Shown: piece by piece, positions 33,038-40,809 of the stretch
How the letters are laid out: every line of letters begins with the position of its first letter
How positions within the stretch are numbered: position 1 is the first letter of the stretch
Assembly: GCA_030447865.1 (NCBI GenBank)
Contig: JAUJOD010000001.1
Location: 418,809-482,808 of the forward strand
Reading direction: 5' to 3'
Length of the DNA: 64,000 nt
DNA from: Nocardioidaceae bacterium
GTDB lineage: Bacteria > Actinomycetota > Actinomycetes > Propionibacteriales > Nocardioidaceae
Translations under genes and position numbers: made by a program
The notes under the pieces: generated by a model
Told to the model about the DNA's origin: nothing
What the model saw: only the letters and a program-made list of their open reading frames with translations
Databases searched by the model: none

Positions 33038-33066
33038 TTGACAATCGTCTGGATCTGTGTCATACT
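33038..33066 (+). promoter_or_regulatory. Consensus-like sigma-A promoter
   Basis: TTGACA (33038-33043), a 17-bp spacer and CATACT (33061-33066) lie 55 bp before the gene at 33121. It is one of the clearest housekeeping-type promoters in the window and drives the unknown gene downstream of the integrase. Confidence 0.75.
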
Positions 33067-33120
33067 CTTAGTATTGAGTCGAACCAAGGAGGTACGACAC
33101 GAACGATAAGGAGACGAAGA

Positions 33121-33495
33121 ATGGCGAAGAAGTATAAGAACATGAAGGACGTCGCGGCCGCAGTGGAGGAGAACGGCAACCTGACCACCGCTTCCTTGCT
33201 CGAGTTGCGAGAGGCGCTCGACTTCAAGCGACTAGGGGTGGGAGTGCTCAGCACGATCGAGCGTGAACTCGACAGCGAAGGGCTAGGCTACTTTCCCGAG
33301 TGGGTACTGGACGGAGACCAAAACACCTCCCCCCGCGCTGGTCATGAGGTGCGCGTCTACAAGAAGCGCTCAGCAGTGGGCGACATTGTGAGTGCCGTTC
33401 TCGACCCGACGAACCGCGGTGACGAGCGTCTGCGCGAGGGCGCAGGGGGCGAGGCGGCTGAAACGCTGAAGCAGATCCGTGAGTTGCTGTCGTAG
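33121..33495 (+). CDS. Hypothetical protein with its own strong promoter
   Basis: 124 residues with ribosome site AAGGAG. N-terminal helices (MKDVAAAVEENGNLTTASLL, ELREALDFKRLGVGVLSTIE) look like a small helical, possibly DNA-binding domain. A conserved-looking block GLGYFPEWV then VRVYKKRSAVGDIVSAVLDP follows, then a helical tail. I do not recognise the family. The strong promoter suggests constitutive expression in the integrated state, as for a repressor or immunity gene. Confidence 0.65.
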   Translation: MAKKYKNMKDVAAAVEENGNLTTASLLELREALDFKRLGVGVLSTIERELDSEGLGYFPEWVLDGDQNTSPRAGHEVRVYKKRSAVGDIVSAVLDPTNRGDERLREGAGGEAAETLKQIRELLS

Positions 33496-34061
33496 GAACT
33501 GACGACCTCGATTTCGTAGTCAGGGCTGCAGACCTGGCTGCGAATCGTGCGTTTCGTAGCCGGAGTCAAGGCTGGTGGTGGATCGAGCGGCGGGTCAGCG
33601 CGACCCACGGACCCTCGATGGGGTGACTGCCGCCGGTGGCATGGCCGAATACAAGCGTCCCCGTCGAGGGATTCGCAATCGCGGCGAACGAGGCTGGGCG
33701 ACAGAGAGGGTCGATCACCGTAAGTGGAACCTGCTACAGGACGCCCGAAGGGGTCGACATAGCTTCATCGCCGCCATAAACCGTCTACGCCACCGGACGT
33801 AATGCGCCGAGTTCGCACTGCGGTCCCTGCCGCTTTAACTTCGCTACTGCGCCCTCGCCGGCACTGCGAGGACTTCACGAGCGCATGGGCGCTGGTGACC
33901 GACTGCCAAGTCCGGAGCTATCGGTTTTGGGTGCAAGCCCGTAAGGACGCTTCCTGAATGCCACGCCTCCGAAGGACGCTGCCTTCGCAGCGGCCAGCGA
34001 TCCTCGACTCGCTGGCCGACTCGCTGCGTCCTGAAGGGCTTGATTATTCGTTCGCCCGCAG
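33496..34061. other. Gap without a supported gene
   Basis: About 565 bp. Short frames lack a ribosome site and have unusual composition. A perfect inverted repeat GGCCAGCG/CGCTGGCC lies at 33992-34017 around a 10-base loop, within a run of similar short palindromes (33970-34030). It may terminate upstream transcription or mark the cargo boundary. Confidence 0.5.
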
Positions 34062-34079
34062 GTGCGTCTGCCCGTCATC

Positions 34080-34970
34080 ATGGGGCGCGTGACTGCTCCT
34101 CTGGTGCGAGATTTCGGACGTGACTCCCTGCTCGCCGTGGCGAAGGCGGAGCGGCAACCTTGGGACTTGTCCGAGGTGGTGCTGCACGAGGGCGGCTGGG
34201 AGAACGTCGTCCTTGAGACCGCCGACGGGTGGATGCTGCGCTTCCCTCGCGACGACGAGGTGGCCTTCGAACGTGAGGTGGCAGTTCTGCGTCGACTCGC
34301 AGGGCGACTCCCCGTGCCGATTCCGGAGGTCGCTTGGACTGGTGCGACGGCAAGGTTTGCCGCGTACCGCAAGCTCAGCGGGCACGCGTTCGACCGCGAG
34401 AGCTACCTCAGCGCTTCCACCTCCGAACGGAATGCATTCGCCGCCTCGCTCGCCCGCTTTCTGGTCGCCATGCACAGCAGCCTCAGTTCGGCGGAGGTGG
34501 CCGAACTCGGGTTGCCGCCTGCTGGCCAACCCGGGGTCGACCTCGTACGTGATCGCATCGAGGCTGTGCCGAGGGAACATCGCGGCATGGTGCTGGACCT
34601 GACAGCCGAGTTCGAGCACTTCTGGATCGCGGGCAACGTCACTGGTAGCGCAGTGGTGCTGCACAACGACTTCCACACTCTCAACATGGTCTTCGCCGGC
34701 CCTGTGGGGGAGCTAACCGGCATCTGGGACTTCTCCTGCGTGGAGCTGGCACTGCCGACCTTCGACCTGCGCTACTTCGACGGCGGCCCGCGAGACCTGC
34801 TGGAGCGGTTGGCAGCGCAGTACGAGGAATTGAGCGGCAACGCCATTGACCTCCGGGCGGCAGTCGTCGCGAACCGGATGGAAAACGTCTACGACGCGCT
34901 CGACACGCACCGTACCGACTTGTTCCACGCCGCTCTCGAAAGGTGGGGCCTCGCGGATGCCGGTGGTTGA
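34080..34970 (+). CDS. Aminoglycoside-phosphotransferase-fold kinase
   Basis: 296 residues, family-like length. It has the catalytic loop VVLHNDFHTLNMVF (Asp base and Asn) and the metal-binding Asp in GIWDFSCVELALP. The N-lobe has EGGWENVVLETADGWMLRFP and FEREVAVLRRLAG (Lys replaced by Arg in LRFP, as in some members). Start uncertain: GTG 34062 and ATG 34080 are both in frame. It sits alone in the cargo region of the element. Members phosphorylate aminoglycosides, macrolides, homoserine or other small molecules, so a resistance role is possible but not shown. Confidence 0.8.
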   Translation: MGRVTAPLVRDFGRDSLLAVAKAERQPWDLSEVVLHEGGWENVVLETADGWMLRFPRDDEVAFEREVAVLRRLAGRLPVPIPEVAWTGATARFAAYRKLSGHAFDRESYLSASTSERNAFAASLARFLVAMHSSLSSAEVAELGLPPAGQPGVDLVRDRIEAVPREHRGMVLDLTAEFEHFWIAGNVTGSAVVLHNDFHTLNMVFAGPVGELTGIWDFSCVELALPTFDLRYFDGGPRDLLERLAAQYEELSGNAIDLRAAVVANRMENVYDALDTHRTDLFHAALERWGLADAGG

Positions 34971-35109
34971 TCCGCTTGGAACGGCAACGGATGTGGCCGC
35001 CGTGGCTGCCGTGGCCGCCGTGAGGTCGAATCAAGGCAGTGTGCCGCCAGCAGCCATCGGCGGACCAACTTACGTTGGAGATGTAGCCCAGGCTCCCTAG
35101 GGGAACCGT

Positions 35110-36324
35110 CTACGGCTCCGAGCGACGGTTGGTTTCGTACAAGAAGTAAAACTGGTTGTCGCGCTCTATCTGTCGTGAATTGGAGTTGCGCTCACGGACA
35201 GACTCCCAGGCTGCAAGACCCATTCCCGTCGCGAGGACCGTTGCGCTAATGAGCCAGTGCTGGGGAGCTACGCACACGCCGATGGTTGACGCGGTTCCTC
35301 CGACCTGTGCTGAGGTTTTGGAGGTGAGTCCCGACGCCAGTTGCCTTAGCGCTGCGTTTTCCTTGACTAACTCCGTGATCTCGTTGATCGCCGGCTCGAC
35401 TCGGAGTTTGTACACATCATCCACTCGGGGACCGAAGTCTTCGTCGAGCGCATTGCTAGGAAACGTCGTCTGCATGGAGTGAATGCCAGAGCGAAAACGG
35501 CCGAGAGGAAGCGCCAGCTCGCGCCTCACGTCTAGCACCTCGCTCATGTTGGCGTAGGGGAAGTTAGGTAGCCTCCCGATCAGTCCGACGCCTAGCCCGG
35601 CATTGGATTGACGATCGAGCACTATCTTGGGTGCCTCGATCCTTCCCTCTTCTACCGCATGCCTAGCCAAAGTGGTCATCTGCTCGTCAAGAAATGGAAA
35701 ACTGTCCGAAGCCGATAAGACTTCCGAGAGCCGGTCCATCCAATGATTGAGCATGTCGTCCGTGAAGGTTCCGGAAGACGTATTTTCATCCCGGAAGATC
35801 GGGTCAATGACTAGCACTCCACTTGAAACCGCTGGCTCTAACTCCCCAACCCTGCTATCTTCAAGCTGAGTCTCGCCAAACTCGTGAAATTTAGCGAGCT
35901 GTTCCCTTAGTTGAACCTTCAAGCCCGAGACTGTCTGCTTCTGCTTGGCTGTTAGTTGCGCACGCGGGGGCATGTTCGTCAACTTCTGGCGGAGGTTACG
36001 AATCTGGTCTGCTGATATGGAGGCGTTAGGCAGGTTTGGTGCCACTTCCTCTAAGAGCTCGAGCATTCCGTCGGTGGTCATGGTGGCAGCGTGCGCCATG
36101 CTGCCTATAAAGGCGGTCTTCAAGGTGTACAGCGTGACGGTATCTGCGTATAGCAGGGCTGACTTGCAGTGTTGAATCTCATCATGCAGGGTCAGAGAAC
36201 GACCATCTGACAAGCCAGTCATGACTGAGACATGTAGCCCTGAAGGCCCCGCGCCTGCTGAAGCGTCCGGTCTGCCCGCGCGAGCAAGTCGACGTTGCTT
36301 CTTTATGGTGGACTGCTTTCCCAT
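35110..36324 (-). CDS. Unknown cargo protein with C-terminal membrane segment
   Basis: 404 residues. Base composition is visibly more AT-rich than neighbouring genes. A basic N terminus (GKQSTIKKQRRLARAGRPDA) is followed by HVSVMTGLSDGRSLTLHDEI and HCKSALLYADTVTLYTLKTA. A mixed central region has ELEPAVSSGVLVIDPIFRDE. Near the C terminus LRQLASGLTSKTSAQVGG leads to one hydrophobic segment (HWLISATVLATGMGLAAWES), then a charged tail. No family is recognised. It is the only gene on the minus strand in the cargo zone and probably stands under its own control. A defence or immunity function would fit its place but is speculation. Confidence 0.7.
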   Translation of the reverse strand: MGKQSTIKKQRRLARAGRPDASAGAGPSGLHVSVMTGLSDGRSLTLHDEIQHCKSALLYADTVTLYTLKTAFIGSMAHAATMTTDGMLELLEEVAPNLPNASISADQIRNLRQKLTNMPPRAQLTAKQKQTVSGLKVQLREQLAKFHEFGETQLEDSRVGELEPAVSSGVLVIDPIFRDENTSSGTFTDDMLNHWMDRLSEVLSASDSFPFLDEQMTTLARHAVEEGRIEAPKIVLDRQSNAGLGVGLIGRLPNFPYANMSEVLDVRRELALPLGRFRSGIHSMQTTFPSNALDEDFGPRVDDVYKLRVEPAINEITELVKENAALRQLASGLTSKTSAQVGGTASTIGVCVAPQHWLISATVLATGMGLAAWESVRERNSNSRQIERDNQFYFLYETNRRSEP

Positions 36325-36445
36325 GATCCCCTCGTCGAGTGGCTCCCAATAGGGTACGCGAGAGCGCCGACAGTAGGCGTCCTATCCACAGGCCCGAGCG
36401 GCTCCGTAGGCTTAGGTGTCCCCGGCAAGCACGGAAGGACACAAC

Positions 36446-36637
36446 ATGCGAAACCCTCCAGCCCTCAGATACGGCGATGGATACTCAATCGGCCAGCTCG
36501 CGCAGCAGTGGCGGAAGTCCTCGGACTTCGTCCGCCACCTGATCAACAAGGGTGAGCTGCGCGCAGATGCGAACGGCGTCATCACCAACACAGAACTCGC
36601 TCGGTTCTACAGGGAGTCAGGCAGCCTGCTCGACTGA
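36446..36637 (+). CDS. HTH protein, excisionase-like
   Basis: 63 residues. GYSIGQLAQQWRKSSDFVRH followed by LINKGELRADANGVITNTEL and ARFYRESG has the Xis/MerR winged-helix layout (helix-turn-helix, short wing, final helix). ATG 36446 is preceded by AAGGAC. It is the second excisionase-like gene of the element, near the right end. One of the two may serve the integrase and the other act as a repressor. Confidence 0.65.
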   Translation: MRNPPALRYGDGYSIGQLAQQWRKSSDFVRHLINKGELRADANGVITNTELARFYRESGSLLD

Positions 36638-36835
36638 GCATGTGCCGCAACCAAAGGGCGCAGTGGCCCGTAGACCGAGGACAACCGTGCCCTCGGGCTA
36701 CCACCCCGACGCAGCAGTCTTCAGGACGCAGCGTCGGCATAGCGGGCCAGCCAGGCGCGTGGGTGCGCAGAGGCGCGGCTGTCGGCCCGGCTGTGAGATG
36801 TTGTAACTCGTTCATCCCACATGGAGGCAAGACCC

Positions 36836-36994
36836 ATGCCAGATATCGACCCATCCAAGCTCAAGCCATGCCGCGAGTGCTCGGCATTGGTCGTCAACGA
36901 CGGCGCTCACATCAAGTGGCATGAGGGTCTCATTGACGAAATCAGGGAAGTAGTCCGGGACGAGATCAAGCGCCTGGGTCCTCGCGAGGGTTAG
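36836..36994 (+). CDS. Small zinc-finger-like protein
   Basis: 52 residues from ATG 36836, with GGAGG 10 bp upstream. CRECSALVVNDGAHIKWHE carries a CxxC and two His with zinc-finger spacing. It is followed by an amphipathic charged helix (DEIREVVRDEIKRLG). Such short C2H2-like proteins are common in actinophages and integrative elements. It ends just before a strong terminator. Confidence 0.6.
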   Translation: MPDIDPSKLKPCRECSALVVNDGAHIKWHEGLIDEIREVVRDEIKRLGPREG

Positions 36995-37014
36995 TCACCG
37001 AGGCCAGGCCGCAA

Positions 37015-37058
37015 CACAAAGACCGGGCCAGCCCGTAGGCCAGCCCGGTCGCTTTGTG
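37015..37058. terminator. Bidirectional hairpin between convergent genes
   Basis: Arms CACAAAGACCGGGC (37015-37028) and GCCCGGTCGCTTTGTG (37043-37058) pair with a 2-base bulge around a 14-base loop. The A-rich and T-rich flanks of the stem suit termination in both directions. It separates the zinc-finger gene from the minus-strand pair. Confidence 0.7.
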
Positions 37059-37072
37059 CGGTTGTGAGTGCG

Positions 37073-37210
37073 TCAGTCCTTCTTGCGCACCATCTGCTCC
37101 TTCATCCAGTCGACGTAGTCAGACGGCGTGGCGTCGTCCGGCTGCTCGCGGTGACGAGCAACCCGACATCGCAACTTGCGCATTAGCGCGCCGAGGATGC
37201 GCACAATCAC
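37073..37210 (-). CDS. 45-residue protein coupled to the upstream gene
   Basis: GTG 37210 overlaps the stop of the preceding gene (GTGA). The frame gives VIVRILGALMRKLRCRVARH, then DDATPSDYVDWMKEQMVRKK. The basic N-terminal half and the ending DYVDWMKEQMVRKKD look protein-like. Function unknown; expression should depend on translation of the HTH gene before it. Confidence 0.5.
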   Translation of the reverse strand: MIVRILGALMRKLRCRVARHREQPDDATPSDYVDWMKEQMVRKKD

Positions 37211-37614
37211 TGCTTCGCCTTCGTCTCGCTAAGCACCAACGAAGTATCCTCCGGCTTCCAGCCCTTGTCGTAGTCACCGGCTTCCACCTGCTGCGCTAGC
37301 AGCAGCCCGGTGATCATGCGCCGTACCGTGGCGACGCTGGTCTTCATCTCCTCCGCGATAGCGCCCACGGTCTCTCCCGCTTCGCGCCGCTTGGCTACGG
37401 CTTCCGCCTGCTTGCGAGCTGGCGTACCCGGAGCCAGATACGGCAGGTGCCGCAACGTGCCGGTCTGCCTACGGTGGAACAGTTTGACGTCGCCCTTGGC
37501 GGCAGCCTGAGCCAGAGTCGGCTGAGCGGCCTTGCCGTTGGCAGCGGGCTTCTTTGCGGTCGCAGCCTTCGGCTTAGTCGAGGCTGCGGGCTTGGTGGTT
37601 GTGGTGCTGGTCAT
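37207..37614 (-). CDS. Lys/Ala-rich HTH protein
   Basis: 135 residues from ATG 37614, with ribosome site GAGGAC. The first 45 residues are a basic, disordered tail (TKPAASTKPKAATAKKPAAN), as in histone-like proteins. They are followed by HTH-like segments: ARKQAEAVAKRREAGETVGA, IAEEMKTSVATVRRMITGLL. Probably a DNA-binding regulator of the element's right end. It is coupled to the 45-residue protein. Confidence 0.65.
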   Translation of the reverse strand: MTSTTTTKPAASTKPKAATAKKPAANGKAAQPTLAQAAAKGDVKLFHRRQTGTLRHLPYLAPGTPARKQAEAVAKRREAGETVGAIAEEMKTSVATVRRMITGLLLAQQVEAGDYDKGWKPEDTSLVLSETKAKQ

Positions 37615-37979
37615 GGTGTCCTCCTGGACGGCTGTGCTGCGGCCTGGTGCCGCTGCGGTGAGAGCCACCATGCAGAACTTCGACTGGAATGTTCAGAGTC
37701 GCTGGCCAGAGCCGAGATGCCATGGCCTGGATTCCCTGTGTCCCCACGCCATCGGTTCGCCGTGTGTGGCGTGGGCTACGAGTCGTGGGCAGGCAGGAAG
37801 TTGGGCAGCTGCACGCGCACCACCCGCGAAACACGCGGGCTGTCAGATAAGTGGCGGGGCAGGCGTGCGAACGCCAGCGAACGCGGGAGAACTGGCCCCC
37901 AACTGGCCCCCGCAGTTTCAACCCCTCAACGCATAAGGCCTCCAACCAGCGTTTCTGCTGGCCAGAGGCCGAATTAACG
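37615..37979. other. Non-coding right end of the element with hairpin
   Basis: About 365 bp. A hairpin GGCCTC...GAGGCC with an inner CCAGC/GCTGG stem occupies 37937-37970, ten bases from the right att site. Otherwise I see no gene. Integrase arm-binding sites may lie here. Confidence 0.45.
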
Positions 37980-38028
37980 GGAGCCGCCTGTCGGAATCGA
38001 ACCGACGACCTTCTCATTACGAGTGAGA
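37980..38028. repeat. Right att site, overlapping the tRNA-Thr 3' end
   Basis: 49 bp identical to 25419-25467. On this side the sequence continues into the anticodon arm, D-arm and 5' acceptor strand, so the intact tRNA is kept here. Confidence 0.92.
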
Positions 38029-38054
38029 CGCTCTACCGACTGAGCTAAGGCGGC
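37982..38054 (-). tRNA. tRNA-Thr(CGT)
   Basis: 73 nt on the minus strand. Acceptor arms GCCGCCT and AGGCGGC pair fully and the discriminator is T. The D-arm is GCTCAGTCGGTAGAGC, the anticodon loop CTCGTAA gives CGT, and the T-arm is GTCGG-TTCGATT-CCGAC. CCA is not encoded. It is the integration target of the neighbouring element; the 49-bp crossover repeat covers its 3' part. Confidence 0.95.
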
Positions 38055-38176
38055 GCGGCTTGACTCAGCGAAGCCGACGGCGAAGGTTAGCAAGCCCGCC
38101 GAAGCACGCCCAAATTCCTGGGCCCCACCTGAGCCTCGGCGGTTTCGCAGAGCTCCACGGCAAGCTAGCTAGCTGG

Positions 38177-39784
38177 TCAGCACATCGTCTTGTCGGCCGG
38201 TGGATCGCCGGTGACGAGGTAGGTGTTGATCGCGTCGTCGATGCAGGCGTTGCCGGCGCCGTACGCCGTGTGGCCGTCGCCGTCGCGGCTCAGCAGCACT
38301 CCGGAGTCGAGCTCCTCGGCCAGTTTCACCGACTGCTCGTACGGCGTGGCCGGGTCGCGCGTCGTACCCACGACAACGATCGGTGCGGCACCTTTGGCCG
38401 AGTAGTCGGGGTGCGGCTCAGCAGCCGTGACTGGCCAGTTCGAGCATGCGTAGGGCCACCACATCGCCGCCTGCCCGAACGTGGGTGACAGCTTGGTGAA
38501 GTCCTCGCCCCCCGCTTTGATCTCTGCCAACGACACATCCTCAGGATGGTCGAGACAGTTGACGGCCGACTGCACCTCCATGGAGTTGTTCGGGTAGGTG
38601 CCGTCGGACTGACGCTCGGTGTAGGCGTCAGCCAGCGCAAGCAAGGTGTCGCCGGTGCCGTCCAGCGCCTCACGCAGCGCGATGGTCTCGTAGGACCAGC
38701 TGTCGCGGTTGTAGAGCGGCACGATCACGCCGAGGAACGCCAGCCCCTCGGTCACCTCTCGGCCGCTCGATGTCGGCAGTGGCTCCTCGTCGATGTCCTC
38801 GAACAGCTGAATCAACCGCTGCCGGGCTGAGTCCACGTCGTCGCCAAGGGGGCAGTCGCCCTCGTCGACGCAGTACTCGAGGTACGCCGTCAGCGCCGTG
38901 TCGAAACCGGCGGCTTGGTTGATCGCGGTCAGCCGCGGCTCTGCCAGCGGGTCGACGGCGCCGTCAAGCACCATGCGGTCGACGTTCTCGGGGAACAACG
39001 CGGCGTACGTCGCTCCTATGTAGGTGCCGTACGAGGCCCCGAAGTAGTTGAGCCGCTCGTCGCCGACGACCTCCCGGATGATGTCCATGTCGCGGGCGAC
39101 CTCGACAGTGGACACGTGCCCCAGCAGAGGCCCAGAGTGCTCTACGCAGCCGGAGGTGTACTCCGCCCAGGTCCTCCGGAACTCTTTGATCTCGCCGGGG
39201 TCATCGGGGGTGGGATCGGACGCGACGTACGCGTCGAGCTCCTCGTCGGAGAGGCACTCGACGGGGGTGCTGCGCGCGACCCCGCGGGGGTCGAAACCGA
39301 CGACGTCGTAGATCGAGGTGACGCTCGGATCCAACCCGATGAACCCGAGGTAGTCGATGCCTGAGCCGCCCGGTCCGCCGGGGTTGATCAGCAGCGAGCC
39401 GCGACGCTCGTCGGGGAGACTGGCAGGGACGCGCTGGGCCTTGATCGTGATCGCCTCGGCGTCGGGGTCGGCGTAGTCCAGCGGCACCCAGATGTCGGCG
39501 CACTCCCGTCCGTCGTCGCAGTCAGTCCACTCCACTTCCTGCTCGTAGAAGCGCTGCAGCCCCTCCCCGGGCGGGCCGTCACCAAAGCCGGCCGGGAGAT
39601 CGCCGGTAGGAGCACTCGTCGTCGGCTCAGTCGGCAGCGGCGTCGAGGGTGACGTGGTCGGTGCTGACGTGGGGGCAGACGTCGGGCCGGGATCGCTCGC
39701 GACGTCCTGAGCGGTAGCGCAGCCGGTCACCATCAGGGCAGCGGCTGTGGTCGCAGCAGCGCGCCGCAGGAGAGCAGCTGTCAT
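38177..39784 (-). CDS. Secreted alpha/beta-hydrolase, tripeptidyl-aminopeptidase-like lipoprotein
   Basis: 535 residues from ATG 39784. Signal peptide with lipobox LMVTGC, then a Pro/Thr/Ser-rich linker (about 30-65). The hydrolase fold has the oxyanion segment LLINPGGPGGSG, the nucleophile in FGASYGTYIG, and a C-terminal TAP-like domain with the catalytic His in GDGHTAYG. Members cleave tripeptides or small esters outside the cell (Streptomyces Tap, mycobacterial CaeA). It is 74 bp downstream of the DUF4190 gene and may belong to the same transcript. Confidence 0.87.
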   Translation of the reverse strand: MTAALLRRAAATTAAALMVTGCATAQDVASDPGPTSAPTSAPTTSPSTPLPTEPTTSAPTGDLPAGFGDGPPGEGLQRFYEQEVEWTDCDDGRECADIWVPLDYADPDAEAITIKAQRVPASLPDERRGSLLINPGGPGGSGIDYLGFIGLDPSVTSIYDVVGFDPRGVARSTPVECLSDEELDAYVASDPTPDDPGEIKEFRRTWAEYTSGCVEHSGPLLGHVSTVEVARDMDIIREVVGDERLNYFGASYGTYIGATYAALFPENVDRMVLDGAVDPLAEPRLTAINQAAGFDTALTAYLEYCVDEGDCPLGDDVDSARQRLIQLFEDIDEEPLPTSSGREVTEGLAFLGVIVPLYNRDSWSYETIALREALDGTGDTLLALADAYTERQSDGTYPNNSMEVQSAVNCLDHPEDVSLAEIKAGGEDFTKLSPTFGQAAMWWPYACSNWPVTAAEPHPDYSAKGAAPIVVVGTTRDPATPYEQSVKLAEELDSGVLLSRDGDGHTAYGAGNACIDDAINTYLVTGDPPADKTMC

Positions 39785-39858
39785 CAGGTGGAGTCCTCGC
39801 CTCAGCCGGTGGGTCGCGATGCAGCCACGATACGTCGCTGCTCGGCACATCTCACCCG

Positions 39859-40809
39859 TCACTGCGTGGTGAGCGAGCCGGTCATGTCGCCGAAGTCGGC
39901 CCTGATCACGAAGCAGATGACGCGGTGACCACCATCGTCGTCCCATATCCCTTCAGTCGGGATCAACCGATAGGGCACATAGCCGCCGGGACCAAGTTCG
40001 ACCCCCGACAGCTCGGTTGTCAGCGCGGTGGTGCAGGGCGCGAGTGACTGCCTCCCGAGAGCCGGCTCGCCGGGATAGCTCTCGCCCTCAATAGCCGTGA
40101 TGACGAGCGCCTGTGCGTTGTGGGTCTCACTGCACGGCACTCCCTTGAGGTCAAAGGTGTTGACGTCACCCTCACCGTCGAGGTCGGGGATGGTGACGCA
40201 GTCGCCGGCACGGATGTCACCGAACTCGACGATGCCCTCCTCGGTGATCTCGCCGGCGTCGTTGCGTTCGACCTGCTGCCGGGCCACCCAGACGCCGAGG
40301 ATGATCGCGCCGATCCACCACAGCACCGCGATGACGATGGCGGCGATCGCGAGGCCCTTGCCCTTCTCGCGCGACTTCGCGATCTTGACCAGGGCGATGA
40401 TCGCCAGCGGGACGGCGACCACGATGCCGACCAGCGGCAGCACCAGCGCGATGACGAACGCCGCGATCGCCAGCCCGCTCCAGCCGCTCTGCTGGCCTGG
40501 CGGCGGCGGAATGCCATAGCCGCCGGCGGGGTAGCTCGGCGGGCCGAGATAGGCGTTGGGGTCGGTGCTGCCGTACGGCGGCGGATGCTGGCCTGGGTAC
40601 GTCGGTTGGCCGGGGTAGCTCGGTTGCTGCTGCCCGGGGTACGTCGGTTGGCCGGGGTAGCTGGGTTGCTGCTGCCCGGGGTACGTCGGTTGGCCGGGGT
40701 AGCCGGGCGGCTGCTGACCTGGGTCCTGCCCGTAGGCCGGAGGGTGCGGCGGACCTCCTGAGCCGGGGTACGCGGAGCTCCCGCCCGTGCTGCCGGCGTT
40801 CTCACTCAT
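39859..40809 (-). CDS. DUF4190 membrane protein with Pro/Gly/Tyr-rich repeat tail
   Basis: 316 residues. The N-terminal ~105 residues are disordered, with repeats of YPGQPTYPGQQQPS. Two transmembrane helices follow (LAIAAFVIALVLPLVGIVVA and LAIAAIVIAVLWWIGAIILG) with the DUF4190 linker KIAKSREKGKG. The external domain (GDCVTIPDLDGEG, GVPCSETHNAQALVI, then CTTALTTELSG) matches septum-formation-type domains with paired Cys. Its start overlaps holB by 8 bp. Confidence 0.8.
   Translation of the reverse strand: MSENAGSTGGSSAYPGSGGPPHPPAYGQDPGQQPPGYPGQPTYPGQQQPSYPGQPTYPGQQQPSYPGQPTYPGQHPPPYGSTDPNAYLGPPSYPAGGYGIPPPPGQQSGWSGLAIAAFVIALVLPLVGIVVAVPLAIIALVKIAKSREKGKGLAIAAIVIAVLWWIGAIILGVWVARQQVERNDAGEITEEGIVEFGDIRAGDCVTIPDLDGEGDVNTFDLKGVPCSETHNAQALVITAIEGESYPGEPALGRQSLAPCTTALTTELSGVELGPGGYVPYRLIPTEGIWDDDGGHRVICFVIRADFGDMTGSLTTQ
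40597..40702. repeat. Three 42-bp-period repeats in the DUF4190 gene
   Basis: A 22-bp core recurs identically at 40597-40618, 40639-40660 and 40681-40702, encoding the PGQPTYPG-type repeat of the disordered tail. Copy number could vary by slippage. Confidence 0.8.

Larger units (their letters stand above)
25419..38028. mobile_element. Integrated element at tRNA-Thr(CGT), 12.56 kb
   Basis: Bounded by perfect 49-bp direct repeats (25419-25467 and 37980-38028), the right one being the 3' part of an intact tRNA-Thr gene. The repeat offset gives a unit of 12,561 bp. Inside are two excisionase-like genes, a ribbon-helix-helix protein, small coiled-coil genes, a primase-helicase, iteron-like repeats, an HGG-motif protein, a serine recombinase, a complete tyrosine integrase, cargo and a small HTH operon. 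No FtsK/TraB translocase, relaxase, capsid or portal gene is seen, so it is neither a typical actinomycete conjugative element nor a prophage. A phage-satellite-like or mobilisable element is my best reading. Confidence 0.88.
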
